From assembly GCA_017449925.1 (NCBI GenBank), contig JAFSYO010000127.1, positions 1-15,363 on the forward strand: 15,363 nucleotides of DNA, in the 5' to 3' direction. Under the pieces are notes generated by a model that saw only the letters and a list, made by a program, of their open reading frames with translations, was not told the origin of the DNA and did no database searches. The position numbers and the translations under genes are program-made. Below, in pieces: positions 6,927 through 15,283 of this stretch. The DNA comes from Stomatobaculum sp. (lineage in GTDB: Bacteria; Bacillota_A; Clostridia; Lachnospirales; Lachnospiraceae). Position 1 is the first letter of the stretch; each line of letters opens with the position of its first letter.

Positions 6927-8120
6927 ATGAATTTTGTGTATATTTCCCCGCAGTTCCCGCGGACATACTGGAATTTCTGCGACAGGCTTCACAAAAGCGG
7001 CGTCAATGTACTTGGTATCGGGGACGCGCCGTTTGATACACTGGAAGAAGAGCTGAAGGCAGCACTGACGGAGTATTACATGGTCGACAACATGGAGGAC
7101 TATGACCAGGTGTTCCGCGCGGTGGCGTTCTTCTCCTTCAAGTACGGAAAGATCGACTGGATCGAATCCAACAACGAGTACTGGCTGGCGCAGGACGCAA
7201 AGCTCCGCACGGATTTCAATATCCGCACCGGTGTCCAGGCGGACGAGGTCAGTCATTTCCGGTCGAAATCCGAAATGAAGCTTTATTTCCGCATCGCTGG
7301 CGTTCCTTCCCCGCGGCAGATCAAGGTGACGAACCTCGAAGCCGCCAATGCCTTTGTCTCCACCGTGGGATTTCCTGTGATCATCAAGCCGGACATCGGA
7401 AGAGGCGGATCGGATACCTTCAAGATCTCCGACGAGGAGGAGATGAAGCAGTTCTTCGTGAAGAAGCCGAAGGATCCCTATGTGATAGAAGAGTTCGTGG
7501 AGGGAGATATCTGCTCTTACGACGCTATCATCGATTCCGCCGGAGAGCCTCTGTTCGAGTCAAAGACCACCTGGCCTTCCCTGCAGGACGCAGTCAGCGA
7601 ACAGAAGGAGCTGTACTTTTACGTCGTTGCCGGTATTCCGGAGCAGATGAAGCGCTACGGCCGCGCGGCCTGCAAGGCCTTCGGCGTGAAGAGCCGCTTC
7701 GTGCACCTGGAGTTCTGCCACCTGAAGAAGTCGAAGGAAGGCGTGGGAGAAGCCGGTGATTACGTGATCCTGGAAGTGAACATGCGCCCGGCAGAAGGAT
7801 ATCTCGGAGATATGACTAACTGGGCACACGGCACGGACGTCTATCAGATCTGGGCGGATATGATCACCATCGACACCAACGTTACCTCCAGCCCCAAGGG
7901 CGACCAGTTCTGCGTCTTCGCCAGCCGGAGAGACCAGTTCAAGTATGCCCATACCCATGAGGAGATCCTGAAGAAATACGGCAGAGCCGTCATGATGCAG
8001 GAGCGGGTGCCGGAGTTCAATGTCCACGCCATGGGCAACCAGATGTATATCGTCAAAGTACCGGACAAAGCCGCCGTGCTGGAATTCGTGGACTTCGTCC
8101 ACAAACACGCGGAAGAGTAA
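6927..8120 (+). CDS. stand-alone ATP-grasp ligase-like protein, substrate unknown
   Basis: This 397-residue protein has the three-part layout of ATP-grasp enzymes, which join a carboxylate to an amine or thiol through an acyl phosphate. Residues 1-95 form a Rossmann-like N-terminal domain. The central ATP-grasp fold spans about 110-315, with the ATP-binding lysine K154 in GFPVIIKPDIGRGGSD, the adenine-side strand YVIEEFVEG at 185-193, and metal or phosphate ligands E262, E283, N285 and R287 in the strands VHLEFC and VILEVNMRPAEG. A small C-terminal domain follows from about 320. This resembles carbamoyl-phosphate-synthase-like and amino-acid-ligase subfamilies, but no substrate-specific motif is recognised. 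AGGAGG (6913-6918) stands 8 bases before the ATG. There is no adjacent peptide, carrier protein or radical-SAM gene that would reveal the substrate. The fold is well supported; the reaction is unknown. Confidence 0.85.
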   Translation: MNFVYISPQFPRTYWNFCDRLHKSGVNVLGIGDAPFDTLEEELKAALTEYYMVDNMEDYDQVFRAVAFFSFKYGKIDWIESNNEYWLAQDAKLRTDFNIRTGVQADEVSHFRSKSEMKLYFRIAGVPSPRQIKVTNLEAANAFVSTVGFPVIIKPDIGRGGSDTFKISDEEEMKQFFVKKPKDPYVIEEFVEGDICSYDAIIDSAGEPLFESKTTWPSLQDAVSEQKELYFYVVAGIPEQMKRYGRAACKAFGVKSRFVHLEFCHLKKSKEGVGEAGDYVILEVNMRPAEGYLGDMTNWAHGTDVYQIWADMITIDTNVTSSPKGDQFCVFASRRDQFKYAHTHEEILKKYGRAVMMQERVPEFNVHAMGNQMYIVKVPDKAAVLEFVDFVHKHAEE

Positions 8121-8133
8121 AAATACAAATAAC

Positions 8134-8168
8134 GACCCCCTGTCCCTCAATCTGAGAGGCAGGGGGTC
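8134..8168. terminator. bidirectional intrinsic terminator between convergent genes
   Basis: GACCCCCTG (8134-8142) pairs perfectly with CAGGGGGTC (8160-8168), and the stem continues inward through CC/GG and CTC/GAG to a loop of about five bases. It begins 14 bases after the ATP-grasp stop. The plus-strand tail is only moderately T-rich (ATTTAAGTATT). The minus-strand tail (GTTATTTGTATTTTT) is better, so the hairpin probably ends transcripts from both sides, and especially from the large minus-strand gene. Confidence 0.8.
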
Positions 8169-8185
8169 ATTTAAGTATTGGCAGT

Positions 8186-8358
8186 ATAAGAAGGACGCGT
8201 ATCCTCAGGACAGCGTTCCCTCTGTCGGTTTCACTTCGCAGCATTCGGACGCCGCTTTGGGCTCCATGAAACCATGGGGTCGCCGTCGCGGCGCCGCGCT
8301 GCTTGTGAAACTCTCCGACGGGAACGATATTGTCCTTCGGGTACGCGTCCTTCGTTAT
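8186..8358. repeat. large imperfect palindrome (about 170 bp), possible MITE or structured RNA
   Basis: Nearly the whole stretch folds back on itself. The outermost arm GAAGGACGCGTA (8190-8201) pairs perfectly with TACGCGTCCTTC (8342-8353), extended by ATAA/TTAT across one bulge. Moving inward, matching blocks are AGGACA/TGTCCT (8207-8212 with 8331-8336), CGTTCCC/GGGAACG (8214-8220 with 8320-8326), GTCGG/CCGAC (8224-8228 with 8315-8319), TTTCAC/GTGAAA (8229-8234 with 8305-8310), GCAGC/GCTGC (8238-8242 with 8298-8302), a GC-rich block (8246-8255 with 8288-8296), and CCATG/CATGG (8264-8268 with 8273-8277) around a 4-base loop. About 60 base pairs form in total. It has no credible ORF. It starts 5 bases beyond the stop of the minus-strand gene and so would form its 3' untranslated region. 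It may be a non-autonomous inverted-repeat element, a repetitive palindrome or a structured RNA; a short CAGT occurs on both flanks (8182-8185, 8361-8364), which is too little to prove a target duplication. Confidence 0.85.
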
Positions 8359-8363
8359 TCCAG

Positions 8364-11300
8364 TTATGCCTTTTCCTGAGATTCTTCTTCCTTCAACGCT
8401 GCCTGGGCGGTGGCCAGCATGAGCTTGATGCGGTTCAGCTGGTTCACTTCAGAGGCGCCGGGATCGTAGTCCACGGCGATGATATTGGCCTTCGGATAGG
8501 CGCGGCGCAGTTCCTTGATGACACCTTTGCCCACCACATGGTTCGGAAGGCATCCGAAGGGCTGCGTGCAGACGATATTGTTGGTGCCGCCTTCGATCAG
8601 CTCCAGCATCTCGCCGGTGAGGAACCATCCTTCACCAGTCATATTTCCGAGGGATACAAAGTGTTCTGCCATTTCTGCCATATGACGGATATCGCCGGGA
8701 GCATCGAAATGCTTCGAGGCGAGGAGCGCCTTTCTGGCATCGGCACGGAACCAGTCCATCAGGCGGATTCCTTCATTGCAGAGGAATGCCTGATACCGGG
8801 AGAACCCGAGGTGCTCGGATTTGAAATTCAGGTTGTAAAAGCTGTAGTACATGAAATCCAGAAGATCCGGAACCACAGCTTCAGCCCCTTCCCGCTCTAA
8901 AAGATCCACGATGTGGTTGTTCGCCAGCGGGGAGAACTTGACCAGGATCTCGCCGACCACGCCGACCTTCGGCTTTTTCACACCGGTGCGGGGCAGTTCG
9001 TCGAATTCCCGGATCATGGCCCGCAGGATCCTGCCGTACTCGGACATGTCCGGAGAGCGGCGGGAGACGGCCCGGATACAGATCTTATTCCATTTCCGGT
9101 ACAGGCGGTCGGCACTGCCGGCTTTCTGCTCGTAGGGGCGGGTGGCGTAGAGGCAGCGCATCAGCACGTCCCCGTAGACCGCACCCTGGATGACCTTGAC
9201 CGCCATGGGCAGGGTGATCTTAAAGCCGGGGTTCTGCTCCATATTTCCCACATTGATCGAAATGACCGGGATCTGCTCCATGCCGGCTTTGGCCAGGGCG
9301 CGCCTGATGAAGCCGATATAGTTGGAAGCGCGGCAGCCGCCGCCGGTCTGACTCATGAAAATGGCGGTCCGGTCCAGGTCGTAATTGCCTGAATGGAGAG
9401 CCTCCATGATCTGGCCGATGGTGCAGAGCGACGGATAGCAGGCGTCGTTGTTTACGTACTTCAGGCCCATATCGATGGCGGCGCGGTTGTCGTTGGTGAG
9501 CAGCACCACATTGTAGCCGAAAGCGCTGATGGCCGGAGCAAGGAAATCAAAGTGGATCGGGGACATCTGCGGACACAGGATGGTGTAGCCTTTGTTCTTC
9601 ATCTCCCGCGTAAAGAATACGCGGTCGTAGGCAGAGGTCCGGATGGTCCGCTGGAAATGCTTTTTATCCCTGACGCGGAGCGCGGCGATCAGCGATCGGA
9701 TGCGGATCCGGGCGGCGCCCAGGTTATTCACCTCGTCGATCTTCAGCACGGTATAGATCTTTCCGGAGCCGGTCAGGATATCCTGGACCTGGTCGGTGGT
9801 CACTGCGTCCAGGCCGCAGCCAAAGGAATTCAGCTGGACCAGATCAAGAACGTCCGTGGTCTTTACATAGGAAGCCGCGGCGTAGAGCCGGGAATGATAC
9901 ATCCACTGGTCAGAGACGATCACCGGACGTTCCACAGTGCCGAGATGGGACACGGAATCCTCGGTGAGAACTGCCAGACCATAGCCTGTGATCAGGTCCG
10001 GGATGCCGTGGTGGATCTCAGGATCCACATGGTAAGGCCGGCCTGCCAGGACGATCCCGTGACGGTTGTTGTCGATGCACCATTTGATGGCTTTCTCGCC
10101 CTCGTCCTCAATATCCTGCTTTGCCTTCAGAAGCTCCGCCCATCCTGCATGGGCCGCGGCGCGGACCTCCGAGGGTCCGATGGAGAACTCCTTCTGCATG
10201 ATCTTTACCAGCTGTCCTGTGAGGATCTGCTCGTTGGTGAAGGACATGAAGGGATTCAGGAAGCGGATGTTCCGCTCCGTGATCTCCTCCACGTTGTTCT
10301 TGATATTCTCCGCATAGGAGGTGACGATGGGGCAGTTGTAGTGGTTTCCTGCATCCGGCTGCTCGTTCCTCTCGTAGGGGACGCAGGGGTAGAAGATGGT
10401 GCGGATGCCGTTCCGGATAAGCCAGGTGACATGACCGTGGGCGATCTTCGCCGGATAGCACTCCGATTCGCTGGGAATCGATTCGATGCCCAGTTCATAC
10501 AGCTGCCGGCTGGATACGGGAGAGAGGACCACGCGGAAGCCGAGTTCCCGGAAGAAGACTGCCCAGAAGGGGAAGTCCTCATACATATTCAGGACTCTCG
10601 GGATACCGATCACGCCGCGGGGGGCTTCTTCCTCCGGAAGCGGCTCAATGCCGAAGATACGGCGGAACTTGTATTCAAAAAGGTTTGGAACGTCTTTGCT
10701 TTTCCGGTCCAGACCCAGACCGCGCTCGCAGCGGTTTCCTGAAATATAGCGGCGTCCTCCGCCGAACTGGTTGATGGTCAGCACGCAGTGGTTGTTGCAG
10801 CCTTTGCAGCGGGTCATGGAGGTGCGGTACTCCAGGGCGGCGATCCGGTCCAGGGAAAGCATTGAGGTCTTCCTGCCTTCCCAGCGTTCTCTGGCGATCA
10901 GGGCTGCGCCGAAGGCGCCCATGATTCCGGCGATATCCGGGCGGATGCACTCGCATTCCGCGATGCGTTCAAAAGCGCGGAGCACCGCGTCGTTGTAAAA
11001 AGTTCCTCCCTGAACGACGATGTGGGCCCCGAGACTGGAGGCATCGGAGATCTTGATGACTTTGAAAAGAGCGTTTTTAATGACCGAGTATGCGAGACCG
11101 GCGGAAATATCCGCCACTGTTGCTCCCTCTTTCTGTGCCTGCTTCACGTTGGAGTTCATGAAGACCGTGCAGCGGGTCCCCAGGTCCACGGGATTCTGAG
11201 CGTAAAGAGCTTCTTTTGCAAAATCCTGGACGGTCACGCCGAGAGATTTTGCGAAGGTCTCGATAAAGGATCCGCAGCCGGAAGAACAGGCCTCGTTCAG

Positions 11301-12611
11301 TTGGACGGAATCCACGGTCTGATCCTTGATGCGGATGCATTTCATGTCCTGGCCGCCGATGTCCAGGATGCAGTCCACCGACGGTTCAAAGAAGGCGGCA
11401 GCATAGTAGTGGGAGATGGTTTCCACCTCGCCCTCGTCCAGCATGAATGCGGCTTTCAGGAGGGCCTCGCCGTAGCCGGTGGAGCAGGACCAGACGATCT
11501 CGGCCTCCGGGTTCATCAGTTCCCTGACTTCCTTCAGGGCGCGAATAGAGACTGCCAGAGGCGATCCTTCATTGTTGGCGTAAAACCGGTACAGCAGAGT
11601 GCCGTCTTCGCCTACCAGGGCGATCTTCGTGGTGGTGGAGCCGGCATCGATCCCCAGGAAAAGTTTTCCGGTATAGCTTCCGAAGTCACCCTTCCGGACT
11701 GCGTGACCGTCGTGCCGTTCGCAGAATGCCGCGTATTCCTCCGGATCCCGGAAAAGGGGCTGAAGACGCTGGATCTCGTGATCCATGGATACGCCCTGTT
11801 TCAGGGTGGCGATGAGATCCGAAGTCAGAACAGTCGCCCCATCCTCAGCGGACATGGCGGCGCCGATGGCCGCAAAGAGGTGAGAGTTCTCCGGGGCGAT
11901 GATGTATTCGCCCTCCAGCTTCAATGTCCGGATAAAGGCATTCCGGAGTTCCGACAGGAAATGGAGCGGCCCGCCCAGAAAAGCGACGTGACCGCGGATC
12001 GGCTTGCCGCAGGCAAGACCGGAGATCGTCTGATTCACCACAGCCTGGAAAATAGAGGCGGCCAGGTCCTCCCTGGTGGCCCCTTCGTTGATCAGAGGCT
12101 GGATGTCAGTTTTGGCGAAGACACCGCAGCGTGCGGCTATAGGATAGATGGCTTTGTATCCTTTGGCGTACTCATTCAGCTCCGCGGCATCCATCTGCAG
12201 AAGAGAAGCCATCTGGTCGATAAAAGACCCGGTGCCGCCCGCGCAGATGCCGTTCATCCGCTGGTCGATGCCTCCGGTAAAGTAGATGATCTTTGCGTCC
12301 TCGCCGCCCAGCTCGATGGCCACGTCCGTCAGCGGGGCATAGTGTTTTAAGGCTGTGGCGACTGCCACAACCTCCTGGACAAAGGGGATCCGCAGATGCT
12401 TCGCGAGGGTAAGGCCGCCGGAGCCGGTGATGCGGGGGCGGACGTCGACAGGCCCGAGCTCCTGTTCCGCTTTTTCCAGAAGGCCGGAAAGAGTCTCCTG
12501 GATATTGGCAAAATGCCGTTCGTAATCGGAAAAGAGCAGCGCGCCGCTTTCATCCCGGATCGCTATTTTAACTGTAGTGGAACCGATGTCGATTCCAAGA
12601 TTCTTCATCAT
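8364..12611 (-). CDS. fused double acyl-CoA dehydratase activase / dehydratase-like protein
   Basis: This 1415-residue cytoplasmic protein belongs to the long 2-hydroxyacyl-CoA dehydratase activase-related family of anaerobes, in which ATP hydrolysis drives low-potential electron transfer. Numbered from the ATG at 12611, the first ASKHA ATPase domain has GIDIGSTT at 6-13, C123 in CAGGTGSF and C162 in ARCGVF. The second has [10 protein letters not shown] at 320-329, C442 in CSSGCGSF and C481 in TRCTVF. Each Cys pair is 39 residues apart, the spacing of the [4Fe-4S] ligands in the HgdC homodimer. A Cys-rich segment (CKGCNNHC, 602-609; C628), a DUF2229-like region from about 667, and dehydratase-like Cys segments (FGCGLDAV 930-937, NDACYPSLC 1055-1063, TGGGCRASN 1089-1097, [10 protein letters not shown] 1350-1359) follow. 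The physiological substrate is unknown. The ATG at 12611 is preceded by GGAG 11 bases away; the upstream in-frame TTG at 12641 has no ribosome site. No hgdAB-type or CoA-transferase gene is adjacent. Confidence 0.88.
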   Translation of the reverse strand: MMKNLGIDIGSTTVKIAIRDESGALLFSDYERHFANIQETLSGLLEKAEQELGPVDVRPRITGSGGLTLAKHLRIPFVQEVVAVATALKHYAPLTDVAIELGGEDAKIIYFTGGIDQRMNGICAGGTGSFIDQMASLLQMDAAELNEYAKGYKAIYPIAARCGVFAKTDIQPLINEGATREDLAASIFQAVVNQTISGLACGKPIRGHVAFLGGPLHFLSELRNAFIRTLKLEGEYIIAPENSHLFAAIGAAMSAEDGATVLTSDLIATLKQGVSMDHEIQRLQPLFRDPEEYAAFCERHDGHAVRKGDFGSYTGKLFLGIDAGSTTTKIALVGEDGTLLYRFYANNEGSPLAVSIRALKEVRELMNPEAEIVWSCSTGYGEALLKAAFMLDEGEVETISHYYAAAFFEPSVDCILDIGGQDMKCIRIKDQTVDSVQLNEACSSGCGSFIETFAKSLGVTVQDFAKEALYAQNPVDLGTRCTVFMNSNVKQAQKEGATVADISAGLAYSVIKNALFKVIKISDASSLGAHIVVQGGTFYNDAVLRAFERIAECECIRPDIAGIMGAFGAALIARERWEGRKTSMLSLDRIAALEYRTSMTRCKGCNNHCVLTINQFGGGRRYISGNRCERGLGLDRKSKDVPNLFEYKFRRIFGIEPLPEEEAPRGVIGIPRVLNMYEDFPFWAVFFRELGFRVVLSPVSSRQLYELGIESIPSESECYPAKIAHGHVTWLIRNGIRTIFYPCVPYERNEQPDAGNHYNCPIVTSYAENIKNNVEEITERNIRFLNPFMSFTNEQILTGQLVKIMQKEFSIGPSEVRAAAHAGWAELLKAKQDIEDEGEKAIKWCIDNNRHGIVLAGRPYHVDPEIHHGIPDLITGYGLAVLTEDSVSHLGTVERPVIVSDQWMYHSRLYAAASYVKTTDVLDLVQLNSFGCGLDAVTTDQVQDILTGSGKIYTVLKIDEVNNLGAARIRIRSLIAALRVRDKKHFQRTIRTSAYDRVFFTREMKNKGYTILCPQMSPIHFDFLAPAISAFGYNVVLLTNDNRAAIDMGLKYVNNDACYPSLCTIGQIMEALHSGNYDLDRTAIFMSQTGGGCRASNYIGFIRRALAKAGMEQIPVISINVGNMEQNPGFKITLPMAVKVIQGAVYGDVLMRCLYATRPYEQKAGSADRLYRKWNKICIRAVSRRSPDMSEYGRILRAMIREFDELPRTGVKKPKVGVVGEILVKFSPLANNHIVDLLEREGAEAVVPDLLDFMYYSFYNLNFKSEHLGFSRYQAFLCNEGIRLMDWFRADARKALLASKHFDAPGDIRHMAEMAEHFVSLGNMTGEGWFLTGEMLELIEGGTNNIVCTQPFGCLPNHVVGKGVIKELRRAYPKANIIAVDYDPGASEVNQLNRIKLMLATAQAALKEEESQEKA

Positions 12612-12649
12612 AATGAAACACACTCCATAAAAACTGGTCAATACCCCTT

Positions 12650-12678
12650 ACTTTAACATAAAGGAGGGGGAAGTTCAA
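12650..12678 (-). promoter_or_regulatory. promoter for the activase fusion gene
   Basis: On the minus strand TTGAAC (12678-12673) and TAAAGT (12655-12650) are 17 bases apart, and TGT precedes the -10, giving an extended -10. The start would lie near 12643, about 30 bases before the ATG at 12611. It runs back to back with the plus-strand promoter at 12719-12748. Confidence 0.6.
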
Positions 12679-12718
12679 CGAAGGGGCGGGAAGCTGAACA
12701 GGCTGTTAACCCCGGCAG

Positions 12719-12748
12719 TTGACAAAAACGGGGTATCGTTCATATACT
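12719..12748 (+). promoter_or_regulatory. sigma-A promoter for the rhomboid-like gene
   Basis: A perfect TTGACA (12719-12724) and TATACT (12743-12748) are separated by 18 bases. Transcription would begin near 12755, which rules out the ATG at 12750 as a start and supports the ATG at 12792. The promoter may also serve the downstream decarboxylase gene. Confidence 0.85.
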
Positions 12749-12791
12749 GATGGTGCTGAAAAAGATACGATATCTGCCGGAAGGAGTTTTC

Positions 12792-13673
12792 ATGACTTTT
12801 TTTGACCGTTTGCAGAAACGTTTCGGGCGCTTCGCGATCCCGGGACTGATGCGGTATTTCTCTATCCTTTACGCTGCCGGTTTTGTCATCAGCATCGGAA
12901 ACCGGGCGGCTTTCGAACTTTTGTACCTGAATCCGGCGCTGATCCTGCGGGGCCAGGTCTGGCGCCTCGTTACGTGGCTCATCTATCCGCCGAGCAGCAG
13001 TATGATCTTCGGCCTTCTGATGCTGCTTATTTATTATTCGCTGGGCACCACTCTTGAGAACGTATGGGGGACGTTCCGCTTTAATGTCTTTATGTTTTCC
13101 GGAGTCCTGTTCCATATTCTCGCCGCTTTCATCCTTTGGAGACTCGGCATGCCGACGCTCATTACGCCGGAGAACCTGAACCTTTCGATCTTACTGGCTT
13201 TTGCCCTCAGCTTCCCGGAGATGACATTTTATCTTTATTTCGTTATACCGCTGAAGGCGAAGTATCTTGCCATTTTTTACGGTGTTATGGAGGCCTACGC
13301 TTTTATTACCGGGGGGATCGCAGAGAAGATCACCATCGGCGTGTGCCTCCTGAATCTTCTCCTCTTTTTTGCCTGGTCGGGAACCCTCAGGCGCTTTTCA
13401 CCGAAGGAAGTTAAGAGGAGGGCTGAATACAGGAAAGCCGCGGAGGGCGGCAGGAACAGCGCGGAAGAAAGGAAGATCGTCCCCGTGGGACGGCAGGAGA
13501 GCGGCGTGAAGAATGCGCGCCACAGGTGCGCTGTCTGCGGACGGACTGAACTGGATGCCCCGGAACTCGAATTCCGCTACTGTTCAAAGTGCGCGGGTGA
13601 TTACGAATACTGCACAGAGCATCTGTACACCCATACCCACGTGACGGAGGAGAACACGGAAGAAGATAACTGA
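12792..13673 (+). CDS. rhomboid-like membrane protein with C-terminal zinc-ribbon-like tail
   Basis: This 293-residue protein has about six hydrophobic helices in its first 200 residues, resembling the rhomboid/Der1/DUF1751 fold: a Trp-Arg pair (W57-R58 in GQVWRLVTW) follows the first helix, then come helices at about 71-85, 96-117, 129-155, 157-174 and 178-196. The catalytic GxSG motif of rhomboid proteases is not visible; the corresponding region reads LSILLAFALSFPE. It is therefore more likely a pseudoprotease or scaffold than a protease. A basic linker (about 199-245) leads to a cytosolic tail with CxxC at 246/249, CxxC at 264/267, C274 and His at 277, 281 and 283, which looks like a metal-binding ribbon. 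The start is set by AAGGAG (12781-12786) 5 bases before the ATG. Fold assignment is moderately sure; the function is unknown. Confidence 0.75.
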   Translation: MTFFDRLQKRFGRFAIPGLMRYFSILYAAGFVISIGNRAAFELLYLNPALILRGQVWRLVTWLIYPPSSSMIFGLLMLLIYYSLGTTLENVWGTFRFNVFMFSGVLFHILAAFILWRLGMPTLITPENLNLSILLAFALSFPEMTFYLYFVIPLKAKYLAIFYGVMEAYAFITGGIAEKITIGVCLLNLLLFFAWSGTLRRFSPKEVKRRAEYRKAAEGGRNSAEERKIVPVGRQESGVKNARHRCAVCGRTELDAPELEFRYCSKCAGDYEYCTEHLYTHTHVTEENTEEDN

Positions 13674-13690
13674 AAGAAGGTATCGCTGAC

Positions 13691-13708
13691 GGCCCGCCGC
13701 GGCGGACC
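13691..13708. repeat. GC-rich palindrome upstream of the decarboxylase gene
   Basis: CCGCCGCGGCGG (13694-13705) is a perfect 12-bp palindrome, extended by GG/CC after one mismatch. It lies in the 68-base gap between the rhomboid-like gene and the decarboxylase. No T-run follows, so it is not an intrinsic terminator. It could be an operator or a leader hairpin of a read-through transcript. Confidence 0.5.
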
Positions 13709-13741
13709 ATTGAATAATAGAAAGGCAGCAAAGGTATTTTT

Positions 13742-15019
13742 ATGGAGAAGAAAGCATTTCTGACACTGGAACAGGCACAGAGCATTGCCGCAAAATGGCC
13801 CACTCCCTGGCACATCTACGATGAGCGGGGCATCCGGGAAAATGCGGAGAAGGTCCGCCAGGCTTTTTCCTGGAACAAAGGGTTCCGGGAGTACTTCGCG
13901 GTGAAGGCGACCCCGAATCCCTTCATTCTGAAGATCCTGAAGGAATATGGCTGCGGCACGGACTGCTCCTCCGATACGGAACTTATGATGAGCGAAGCCT
14001 GCGGCTTTTCCGGTCATGAGATCATGTTCTCCTCCAACGATACGCCGCCGCAGGAGTTCGCGATGGCTGACCGGCTGGGCGCGATCATCAACCTGGACGA
14101 CATCACCCATATTGCCTGCGTGGAGCAGGTGCTGGGGAAACTGCCTGAGACTATGAGCTGCCGCTACAACCCCGGCGGTGTGTTCGAAATGTCCAACGGC
14201 ATCATGGACAATCCCGGGGATTCCAAATACGGCATGACGCCGGAACAGATCACCGAGGCGTACCGTATCATGATGGGAAAGGGAGTAAAGCACTTCGGAA
14301 TCCACGCTTTCCTTGCCAGCAATACCGTCACCAACGAATATTATCCAAAGCTTGCAGGCATCCTGTTCCGGGAGGCCGTGCGGCTGAAGCAGGAGACCGG
14401 CGCGGACATCCGTTTCATCAACCTGTCGGGCGGTGTGGGCATCCCCTACCGGCCGGAGCAGGAACCCAATGACATTCTTGCCATCGGAGAAGGAGTCCGC
14501 AAGGTCTATGAGGAGATCCTGGTCCCGGCGGGCATGGGAGACGTGGCGATCTACACAGAGATGGGCCGCTTTATGCTGGGCCCCTACGGCGCACTGGTCA
14601 CCCGGGCCGTCCATGAGAAGCGGATCTACAAGCACTACATCGGCACGGACGCCTGCGCCTGCAACCTGATGCGTCCCGCCATGTACGGCGCCTATCACCA
14701 CATCACGGTGCTGGGAAAAGAAAATGCCCCGGAGACGGAGCTGTACGACGTGACAGGTTCTCTCTGCGAGAACAACGACAAATTCGCGGTGGACCGGATG
14801 CTTCCGGAGATCAGCATGGGAGATTATCTCTTTATCCATGACGCCGGAGCCCACGGCTACGCCATGGGATACAACTACAACGGAAAGCTCCGCAGCGCGG
14901 AACTTCTCCTTAAGACTGATGGAAGCGTAGAGATGATCCGCCGGGCCGAGACCCCCGCAGACTACTTTGCCACATTTGATTTCTGCAGTCTGATGGACAA
15001 GTATCTGGACCGTAAATAA
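13742..15019 (+). CDS. lysA: diaminopimelate decarboxylase-family PLP enzyme
   Basis: This 425-residue fold-type III PLP enzyme most likely decarboxylates meso-diaminopimelate to lysine, the last step of lysine synthesis, in the cytoplasm. K55 in YFAVKATPNP is the Schiff-base lysine on the alanine-racemase-like barrel. Other landmarks are H188 in GIHAFLASN, the phosphate-binding LSGGVGIPY at 228-236, E273 and R276 in TEMGRF, C342-E343 in GSLCENND at the dimer active site, and DAGAHGYAMGYNYN at 367-380 in the C-terminal barrel. Several motifs depart from classical LysA: HAFLASN in place of HxGSQ, EMGR in place of EPGR, and CENND in place of CESxD. The family is therefore certain and the substrate likely, but another amino acid decarboxylase of the same fold is possible. 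AAAGG (13730-13734) lies 7 bases before the ATG. The gene probably shares the promoter of the gene before it; no lysine riboswitch is seen. Confidence 0.82.
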   Translation: MEKKAFLTLEQAQSIAAKWPTPWHIYDERGIRENAEKVRQAFSWNKGFREYFAVKATPNPFILKILKEYGCGTDCSSDTELMMSEACGFSGHEIMFSSNDTPPQEFAMADRLGAIINLDDITHIACVEQVLGKLPETMSCRYNPGGVFEMSNGIMDNPGDSKYGMTPEQITEAYRIMMGKGVKHFGIHAFLASNTVTNEYYPKLAGILFREAVRLKQETGADIRFINLSGGVGIPYRPEQEPNDILAIGEGVRKVYEEILVPAGMGDVAIYTEMGRFMLGPYGALVTRAVHEKRIYKHYIGTDACACNLMRPAMYGAYHHITVLGKENAPETELYDVTGSLCENNDKFAVDRMLPEISMGDYLFIHDAGAHGYAMGYNYNGKLRSAELLLKTDGSVEMIRRAETPADYFATFDFCSLMDKYLDRK

Positions 15020-15098
15020 GGGCGCTGAAAATATAACCGGAATTAAGAATGTCATAAGAATTCATTCAAAGTATCTTCACGCTTTTTCTATGGGGCCA

Positions 15099-15107
15099 TG
15101 ATATAGT
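15099..15107 (+). promoter_or_regulatory. extended -10 promoter in the gap after lysA
   Basis: TGATATAGT combines a TGn element with TATAGT (15102-15107), one base from the consensus -10. There is no good -35 at the usual distance, which extended -10 promoters can tolerate. The predicted start is near 15113, and no ORF follows before the terminator at 15171-15203. Confidence 0.45.
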
Positions 15108-15112
15108 TTTAC

Positions 15113-15203
15113 TAACAGAAAACGTAAATCGGATTACGCCCTTTCTACTCTTTTTGAAACCATCCCTGATAAAGCCCTCCGGCCTCTCCCCGGAGGGTTT
15201 TTT
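15113..15203 (+). ncRNA. candidate small RNA, about 90 nt
   Basis: The interval runs from the predicted start of the extended -10 promoter to the end of the terminator T-run. It contains no ATG, so a peptide with an ATG start is unlikely. A small inverted repeat, CGTAA/TTACG (15123-15127 with 15134-15138), lies near the 5' end, followed by a pyrimidine-rich single-stranded stretch and the terminator stem. It matches no RNA family that I recognise; 6S RNA would be about twice as long. It could equally be the 3' untranslated region of the decarboxylase gene. Confidence 0.3.
15171..15203 (+). terminator. strong intrinsic terminator
   Basis: CCCTCCGG (15175-15182) pairs perfectly with CCGGAGGG (15190-15197) across a 7-base loop and is followed by six T residues (15198-15203); the AAAG before the stem can pair with the first T residues. 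It is 155 bases after the decarboxylase stop, so it ends either that transcript or a separate small RNA. Confidence 0.9.
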
Positions 15204-15283
15204 CATGCCTTCCTTACAAATTCACCCGCCAGTACAGGGCAATATATATATACCGCACGCTGCTGGAAAGTTCTGATATGTAA

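Noticed and set aside
9393..12350. Two long plus-strand frames (9393-10742 and 11022-12350)
   Set aside because: Both are antisense to the activase fusion protein, whose motifs continue uninterrupted through these regions.
12609..12641. TTG at 12641 as the start of the activase fusion protein
   Set aside because: No ribosome site precedes it and it would overlap the predicted transcription start. The ATG at 12611 directly precedes the conserved LGIDIGSTT motif.
12750..12791. ATG at 12750 as start of the rhomboid-like protein
   Set aside because: It sits two bases after the -10 element, before the expected transcription start. The ATG at 12792 has a proper AAGGAG.
13601..15055. Long open frame of 484 codons on the minus strand
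   Set aside because: It lies antisense to the decarboxylase gene, which has clear family motifs and a ribosome site. The antisense translation is His/Val/Gly-rich without recognisable motifs, as expected for a codon-bias shadow.
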